Shown here one piece after another: positions 6,350 to 9,966 of a DNA stretch of 9,966 bases; the stretch's first letter is position 1; each line of letters begins with the position of its first letter. The stretch covers positions 1-9,966 of the forward strand of contig CABSIA010000113.1 in NCBI GenBank assembly GCA_902477645.1, written 5' to 3'. Both the position numbers and the translations under genes were made by a program. The notes under the pieces are model-generated. The model searched no databases. It was not told the DNA's origin and saw nothing but the letters and a program-made list of their open reading frames with translations. This stretch comes from an uncultured Prevotella sp. (GTDB taxonomy: Bacteria; Bacteroidota; Bacteroidia; Bacteroidales; Bacteroidaceae).

Positions 6350-6388
6350 TTGCCGTAACTCTCATTTGAGAATTACGGCAACTTTTTG
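6350..6388. terminator. Strong bidirectional intrinsic terminator between the AAA+ gene and tRNA-His
   Basis: TTGCCGTAA (6350-6358) pairs perfectly with TTACGGCAA (6373-6381). The stem is extended inward by CTCA/TGAG around a small loop, with one mismatch. A run of five T follows on the plus strand (6383-6387), and TTGTTTTAT follows on the reverse strand. It therefore fits termination of the AAA+ gene in one direction and of tRNA-His in the other. Confidence 0.88.
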
Positions 6389-6391
6389 CTG

Positions 6392-6466
6392 GGTGCCCGG
6401 TGGGACTCGAACCCACGACATTCAGAACCACAATCTGACGCTCTAACCAACTGAACTACGGGCACC
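6392..6466 (-). tRNA. tRNA-His (anticodon GTG)
   Basis: The reverse strand folds as a complete cloverleaf. The acceptor GTGCCCG pairs with CGGGCAC; the D-arm region has TAGTTCAGTTGGTTAGAGC; the anticodon stem-loop is CAGATTGTGGTTCTG with anticodon GTG; and the T arm is GTGGG-TTCGAGT-CCCAC. The extra 5' G (position -1, base 6466) opposite a C73 discriminator (base 6392) is the identity mark of tRNA-His. CCA is not encoded, since the next bases read CAGC, so it must be added after transcription. Confidence 0.97.
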
Positions 6467-6492
6467 ATATCTGCCATTTCTTTTAAGCGGTG

Positions 6493-6524
6493 CAAAGGTA
6501 CGGGAAATATTTGAATCTACCAAA
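6493..6524 (-). promoter_or_regulatory. Promoter of tRNA-His
   Basis: TTTG (6524-6521) on the reverse strand, exactly 20 bases, then TACCTTTG (6500-6493): a full match to the Bacteroidota promoter consensus. The predicted start is near 6486, giving a leader of about 20 bases before the tRNA. It lies between secG and the tRNA, so the tRNA need not depend on the secG operon. Confidence 0.75.
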
Positions 6525-6553
6525 TAATTCCCGCACTTTTTTCGAAATTCCGT

Positions 6554-6946
6554 TTATTTTGCAGGAGTTGCAGGTGCCTTAGTAGCAGCAGGAGCTGCTT
6601 TTTGAGCATCGGCAGCCTTTGGAGCCGCTTGCTGGCTGGCACCGAAGCCCTGTGTATTTGTGGCATTTGTAGTCTGGTTCTGTGTCGCAGCCTGCTCCAT
6701 TACGCTCTGCTCAGAAGAGGCTGTAGGAGCAACATAAGCACAGACAACACTGAAAACAACCATAAGGGCAGCGAGAGTCCAAGTTGTTTTTTCCACGAAA
6801 TCGGTAGTCTTGCGTACACCCATAATGGCGTTAGACGATGAGAAATTAGAAGAGAGTCCGCCTCCCTTTGACTCCTGAATGAGCACGATGCCGATCATAA
6901 GCAAAGCCACTATAACAATCAGGACAACGAATAATGTGTAAACCAT
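6554..6946 (-). CDS. secG: Preprotein translocase subunit SecG
   Basis: A 130-residue SecG, the small auxiliary subunit of the SecYEG channel in the inner membrane. It has two membrane segments (about 3-23 and 55-76) joined by the diagnostic conserved loop LIQESKGGGLSSNFSSSNAIMGVRKTTDFVEKTTW in pieces (22-32 QESKGGGL, 40-56 AIMGVRKTTDFVEKTTW). From about residue 77 it carries an extended tail rich in Ala, Gln, Pro, Thr and Lys, ending in repeated KAPATPAK-like sequence. Such low-complexity tails are common in Bacteroidota SecG and longer than in E. coli. It lies 6 bases after the TPR-like gene, in one operon with it. Directly before the ATG is a run of A residues, a likely translation-favouring leader in a phylum that seldom uses Shine-Dalgarno pairing. 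Confidence 0.94.
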   Translation of the reverse strand: MVYTLFVVLIVIVALLMIGIVLIQESKGGGLSSNFSSSNAIMGVRKTTDFVEKTTWTLAALMVVFSVVCAYVAPTASSEQSVMEQAATQNQTTNATNTQGFGASQQAAPKAADAQKAAPAATKAPATPAK

Positions 6947-6952
6947 TTTTTT

Positions 6953-7705
6953 TTACTTATTTGTTTTGTTATTTATTATCAGTTTTTCTAAGAAACGTAT
7001 TTGGTCTGCAAAGTAAGCATTTTTTTTTGGATAATTCAAATTTAATTGGTTAATTATTTCAAGAGCTTTTGAATATCTGCCCTGTTTTATGTAAATTTTA
7101 GCCAAAGTCTCGGTAAAATATCCATTTTCGGTGGCTTTTTCGTCATTATCTTCCTCTTCCTCGACAACCGGCACATATTCCGGATCTGCCTTCAGCTGGA
7201 TTTTCCCACCTTCATTGAATATGAAATTATCTATCAAATCGTGACCTTTCAATTGCGGTGCTGGAGTGCCTTGGCTGTCATCATCCGACTCAATTTCAAG
7301 CAGATAAGAAACGTAGTCGATTGCCGCGTCAGCCGGTGTCGGCTTTCTTTTCTTTGACTTATCCTCAGGCTCGTCGGCAGGAATGGTTTCAAGAAAGTTG
7401 TCGATTAGCGAGATTGTACGGTCGCCCTCAGCCTGTGAGGCCTTTGCCGCATTGACAGTTTTTCGTGGAGCAAGTTTATAGTGGGCAGCCTCAACTAGAT
7501 TGAAAAGAACTTTACGGTCGGTGATATATATAGCCGAGCGGCGGAGTTCCTCATCAAACGATGGATCGTGAAGCAGATAGAGGTTTTGCAACAGCAAGAG
7601 GCGGGCTGTCTGATAATACGGATATTGCGCAAGCAGGCACCGGAGATCGTAAAGGGTCTCCTTGTCCATGTTTTCCGGATGTTTTATCAATTGCGCTAAA
7701 TCCAT
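6953..7705 (-). CDS. TPR-like protein conserved beside secG in Bacteroidota
   Basis: A 250-residue soluble protein with no signal peptide or membrane segment. The N-terminal part (1-80) is helical, with a MDLAQLIKHPENMDKETLYD opening and repeated aromatic-leucine patterns (YPYYQTARLLLLQNLYL). The middle is charged and low in complexity, with KSKKRKPTP and an acidic VVEEEEDNDE stretch near 180-190. The C-terminal 55 residues (YFTETLAKIYIKQGRYSKALEIINQLNLNYP) form a clear TPR-type helix pair. TPRs bind proteins, so a scaffold or chaperone role at the envelope is plausible, but no function is known to me. It starts 24 bases after the lptE stop and ends 6 bases before secG. A nine-A homopolymer interrupts the coding strand at the PKKN codons (bases 7020-7028). 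Confidence 0.85.
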   Translation of the reverse strand: MDLAQLIKHPENMDKETLYDLRCLLAQYPYYQTARLLLLQNLYLLHDPSFDEELRRSAIYITDRKVLFNLVEAAHYKLAPRKTVNAAKASQAEGDRTISLIDNFLETIPADEPEDKSKKRKPTPADAAIDYVSYLLEIESDDDSQGTPAPQLKGHDLIDNFIFNEGGKIQLKADPEYVPVVEEEEDNDEKATENGYFTETLAKIYIKQGRYSKALEIINQLNLNYPKKNAYFADQIRFLEKLIINNKTNK

Positions 7706-7729
7706 ATTGCCTGCTCGTATTCTGTGTTT

Positions 7730-8266
7730 TTACCAGTTGGCCACCGTTGCGTTGAATATCTGGTCGGTAAGCTCTTTCACCATCTGCGTAACGAGTTCTT
7801 CCTGCACGGCATTGAGGCTCTGCGTGGTCTCGTATGACGATGATGCCGTGAATTGTCTCTCGAAATCCTCTGAGTGGTTGGTATTGTTTACAAATCTGAC
7901 ATTGACGGTTATAGACAATTCGGTCTGTGCGGAATATCCTTCTGCCGACACCGACTTGTTTCGCTGAGAATACTGCGTAATCTCACCCTCTATCACGAGG
8001 TCACCTCCACGCTTCACCTGCTGCAGCTTGGTGTGGTTGGCAAACGCGTCTTTCAGCTCGTTGTTGAACATCGGCGCCATAGGTCCCCAGATGTAAGTGC
8101 TGCGGTTCGGGAAATCAGAAATGCGTATGGTCTTCACCTTCGAATAGTCGATGCTCGCCATATTGAACTTATACGACACGGAACATGCCGCCACCAGCGC
8201 CACAACAGCCATTGCGACAAGGGCTACCGATAGTATTGTTATTTTTCTGTGCAGCATATCATTCAT
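7730..8266 (-). CDS. lptE: LptE-like LPS assembly lipoprotein
   Basis: An LptE-family outer membrane lipoprotein, which in E. coli plugs and assembles the LptD pore that delivers lipopolysaccharide to the cell surface. A hydrophobic signal segment ends in a lipobox VAAC, 28 residues from the chosen start. The mature part opens with SVSYKFNMASIDYSKVKTIRI and has the family pattern of a FPNRST stretch, a helix (NNELKDAFANHTKL), a GGDLVIEGEIT.Y strand, and a C-terminal amphipathic helix. Length is about 178 residues. Start choice: the frame is open to an ATG at 8290, but that would overlap the preceding gene by 32 bases and put charged residues before the signal. ATG at 8266 (8-base overlap) or 8257 (no overlap) fits a lipoprotein better. 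It is second in the operon, behind the sigma-54 activator. Confidence 0.87.
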   Translation of the reverse strand: MNDMLHRKITILSVALVAMAVVALVAACSVSYKFNMASIDYSKVKTIRISDFPNRSTYIWGPMAPMFNNELKDAFANHTKLQQVKRGGDLVIEGEITQYSQRNKSVSAEGYSAQTELSITVNVRFVNNTNHSEDFERQFTASSSYETTQSLNAVQEELVTQMVKELTDQIFNATVANW

Positions 8267-9524
8267 TCTCATTGGTGTTTTCAAGTCCATATTGCTTCAA
8301 CCGCCTGTAGAGTGTGCGGTCGCTTATTCCGAGCTCGGCAGCGGCAAGGCGGCGGTTTCCTCCGTTACGCTCCAGTGCCTTCTCTATCATCTGTTTGCTT
8401 ATATCTCTCAGATTCAGCGAGTCGGCAGCAACCGCATTGTCGTTTTCAGATGTAATCTCCTCGGCATCAACAAAATCTGTCTGCAAACGTTCCTGACGGT
8501 ATGATTTGTCGACGTATGCTATCTGAGGCTGCGATGTTGTGATGTTGTGAGACTGCGAGTGGGGCATGTGTGAGGCATGCGTGTCGTCAATCTGCTTTCT
8601 CAAGTTATTGAGGTCTCGCCTCAACTCGCTGACATTTCCACGCAACTCATACAAGATCTTGTACAGAATTTCCCTCTCGCTCTCAAACGAGTGCTTTTCC
8701 GAGCCGCCAATCATGGCGAGCTGCATGCTCTCCTGGTCTTGCGGGATATATTTTCTCAGCACCTCCACATCTATCGTGCGCTCCTGACTGAGCACCGACA
8801 TCTGCTCCGTAATGTTTTTCAGCTGGCGCACGTTTCCGGGCCATTTGTAGTTGAGCATCATCTGTTTGGCATCGTCGGAGAGCACAATCTTCGGCAGGTT
8901 GTATTTCTCTGCCATCTGCATGGCGAAGAGACGGAACAGCAGCAGTATGTCGTTGCCTCTGTCGCGCAATGGCGGCATTTGGATAGGAATTGTGTTAAGC
9001 CTATAGTAAAGGTCCTCACGGAACCGGCCCTCGGAAATTGCTTTCTGCATATTTACATTCGTAGCCGCAACAATTCTGACATCGGTTTTCATAACCTTCT
9101 GCCCTCCGACCTTGATATATTCGCCAGTCTCGAGCACACGCAACAGCCGGGCCTGTGTAGCAATGGGCAATTCTCCCACCTCGTCGAGAAAAATTGTTCC
9201 CTTGTTGGCAATTCCGAAATATCCCTCGCTCTCACCGATGGCACCAGTAAACGACCCTTTCTCGTGCCCGAACAGCTCGCTGTCGATAGTGCCTTCGGGT
9301 ATGGAACCGCAGTTTATGGCAAAATAGCGCTCACGCCTTCTGGGGCTGTTATCGTGGATGACGCGTGGTAAAATCTCTTTTCCCACACCGCTCTCTCCGA
9401 CAACAAGCACGCTGAGATCTGTAGGCGCCACCTGGAGGGCTACGTCTAAGGCGTGGTTCAACCCGTCGCTGTTACCAACGATGTTGTACCGCTGTTTTAT
9501 CCTTTGCAGTTCGTCTGTATTCAT
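8259..9524 (-). CDS. Sigma-54-dependent enhancer-binding transcriptional activator (no receiver domain)
   Basis: A 421-residue bacterial enhancer-binding protein. The AAA+ domain starts almost at the N-terminus: Walker A GESGVGKE (43-50), the sigma-54-contacting loop GSFTGA (90-95, a variant of GAFTGA), Walker B TIFLDEVGEL (110-119), sensor I AATN (153-156), the GRFREDLYYRL arginine segment (166-176) and sensor II WPGNVRQL (228-235). The C-terminus is a Fis-type helix-turn-helix (about 372-413, with NRRLAAAELGISDRTLYRRL). No phosphoreceiver, PAS or GAF domain is present. Instead about 110 residues (262-371) separate AAA+ and DNA-binding domains, including a likely coiled coil (280-312) and a His/Ser/Gln-rich stretch. 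It would activate sigma-54 promoters by ATP-driven remodelling; the input signal is not evident. It heads the lptE-TPR-secG operon, which points to envelope control by inference only. Confidence 0.93.
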   Translation of the reverse strand: MNTDELQRIKQRYNIVGNSDGLNHALDVALQVAPTDLSVLVVGESGVGKEILPRVIHDNSPRRRERYFAINCGSIPEGTIDSELFGHEKGSFTGAIGESEGYFGIANKGTIFLDEVGELPIATQARLLRVLETGEYIKVGGQKVMKTDVRIVAATNVNMQKAISEGRFREDLYYRLNTIPIQMPPLRDRGNDILLLFRLFAMQMAEKYNLPKIVLSDDAKQMMLNYKWPGNVRQLKNITEQMSVLSQERTIDVEVLRKYIPQDQESMQLAMIGGSEKHSFESEREILYKILYELRGNVSELRRDLNNLRKQIDDTHASHMPHSQSHNITTSQPQIAYVDKSYRQERLQTDFVDAEEITSENDNAVAADSLNLRDISKQMIEKALERNGGNRRLAAAELGISDRTLYRRLKQYGLENTNENE

Positions 9525-9531
9525 TTGCTGA

Positions 9532-9539
9532 CAAAATTA
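9532..9539 (-). promoter_or_regulatory. Possible -7 promoter element close to the sigma-54 activator start
   Basis: The reverse strand reads TAATTTTG, a match to TAnnTTTG, ending only 8 bases before the ATG at 9524. No TTTG is found at the right distance upstream, only a T-rich run, so the -33 half is weak. If real, the mRNA would have almost no leader. The flanking 9525-9619 gap holds no gene and no other site I can support. Confidence 0.35.
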
Positions 9540-9619
9540 CAAACTTTTATTGAGAAAAAAGCATTTTTGTTCAAGAAAATTCTTTCGGCCTGCTTATTGC
9601 GCACCGCACGGATATGCTG

Positions 9620-9966
9620 CTAAGAGGCTTTCGGACCCGGTTTTGAAGACTTGCCGAGCTTTATGAACAACAGTCCGATACCTGTCCACACAAGCTCACG
9701 CACACGTACTATCAGCGCCACAAATATACCTCCGCTGGCACTTACGCCAAGCTGCGTGGCAGACATCAGGAAGCCGCCTTCCCTGCCCACAAGCTGCAAC
9801 GGCATAAAGAAAAGCATATTGGCAAACAGCGTTGTGAATGCGATTATCAAAATGCACTGCACGTAGGTTATTCCAGGATTTATGACGAGGAGTATGAAGA
9901 AAACCTCAAACGCCGACAATATGCGGCATACCACCTCGAGAATTACAGCCACTACGAAAGATTTCG
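9620..9966 (-). CDS. Flippase-like integral membrane protein (LPG synthase TM / UPF0104 family), C-terminal part
   Basis: The reading frame is open through the right edge, so only about the last 115 residues are visible; the GTG at 9952 is internal and not taken as a start. The fragment is mostly hydrophobic, with about three membrane segments and a short positively charged tail (GKSSKPGPKAS). Landmarks are FMPLQLVGREGGF in the middle and VALIVRVRELVWTGIGLLFI near the end. These match the conserved C-terminal pattern of the lysylphosphatidylglycerol synthase TM-region / YbhN (UPF0104) family, where a polar G-R-E-G turn is followed by R.REL.W..IG. Family members include lipid flippases and polyisoprenoid-linked glycan proteins, so a role in envelope lipid or glycan transfer is possible, but the substrate cannot be read here. 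It lies 95 bases upstream of the sigma-54 activator on the same strand. Confidence 0.72.
   Translation of the reverse strand, partial: KSFVVAVILEVVCRILSAFEVFFILLVINPGITYVQCILIIAFTTLFANMLFFMPLQLVGREGGFLMSATQLGVSASGGIFVALIVRVRELVWTGIGLLFIKLGKSSKPGPKAS

Noticed and set aside
6392..6466. The tRNA-His 3' end as an attachment site for an integrated element.
   Set aside because: No direct repeat of the tRNA end was seen elsewhere in the window and no integrase is present, so only the location is suggestive.
8577..9371. A 264-residue open frame on the plus strand.
   Set aside because: It lies entirely antisense to the sigma-54 activator, whose motifs are complete; its own translation shows no family motif.

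Overview
The window looks chromosomal and from the Bacteroidota, most likely a Prevotella-like member of the Bacteroidales. Two things support this. The proteins resemble that group: an agmatine deiminase / N-carbamoylputrescine amidase pair, a HepT/MntA pair, an AAA+/DUF4143 ATPase, and a sigma-54 activator – LptE – TPR – SecG run. Promoters also repeatedly match the Bacteroidota sigma-ABfr form, TTTG (-33), about 20 bases, then TAnnTTTG (-7), while Shine-Dalgarno sequences are mostly absent. No database search was possible, so names rest on visible motifs and family recognition.

Left part (1-2291, minus strand). Five genes are packed end to end behind one good promoter at 2260-2291: mntA (antitoxin nucleotidyltransferase), hepT (HEPN RNase toxin), a small ABC ATPase, a FetB/UPF0014-type permease, and the start of a SprT-like metalloprotease that runs off the left edge. 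Gaps are -8, 7, 11 and -4 bases. The toxin-antitoxin pair is AT-rich, unlike the GC-rich transporter genes after it. The ATPase lacks several residues needed by a normal ABC ATPase, so the pair is a diverged FetAB-like transporter.

Middle (2352-4964). aguA and aguB form a plus-strand operon that converts agmatine to putrescine through N-carbamoylputrescine. It converges on a minus-strand low-molecular-weight protein tyrosine phosphatase, and one hairpin (4381-4412) ends both sides and contains the phosphatase stop codon.

Accessory gene (5014-6388). An AT-rich AAA+/DUF4143 ATPase with a C-terminal PD-(D/E)XK-like motif stands alone. Its promoter is followed by three tandem 22-base repeats that fill the predicted leader exactly up to the start codon. 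A strong bidirectional terminator separates it from tRNA-His.

Right part (6392-9966, minus strand). tRNA-His has its own promoter. Upstream of it lies a tight envelope-related operon: a sigma-54 enhancer-binding protein without a receiver domain, LptE (LPS transport lipoprotein), a TPR-like protein, and SecG. The window ends in the C-terminal part of a flippase-like (LPG synthase TM / UPF0104) membrane protein.

The strongest leads for something undescribed are the three-repeat leader of the DUF4143 ATPase and the apparent co-transcription of an AMPylating toxin-antitoxin pair with a catalytically atypical FetAB-like transporter.
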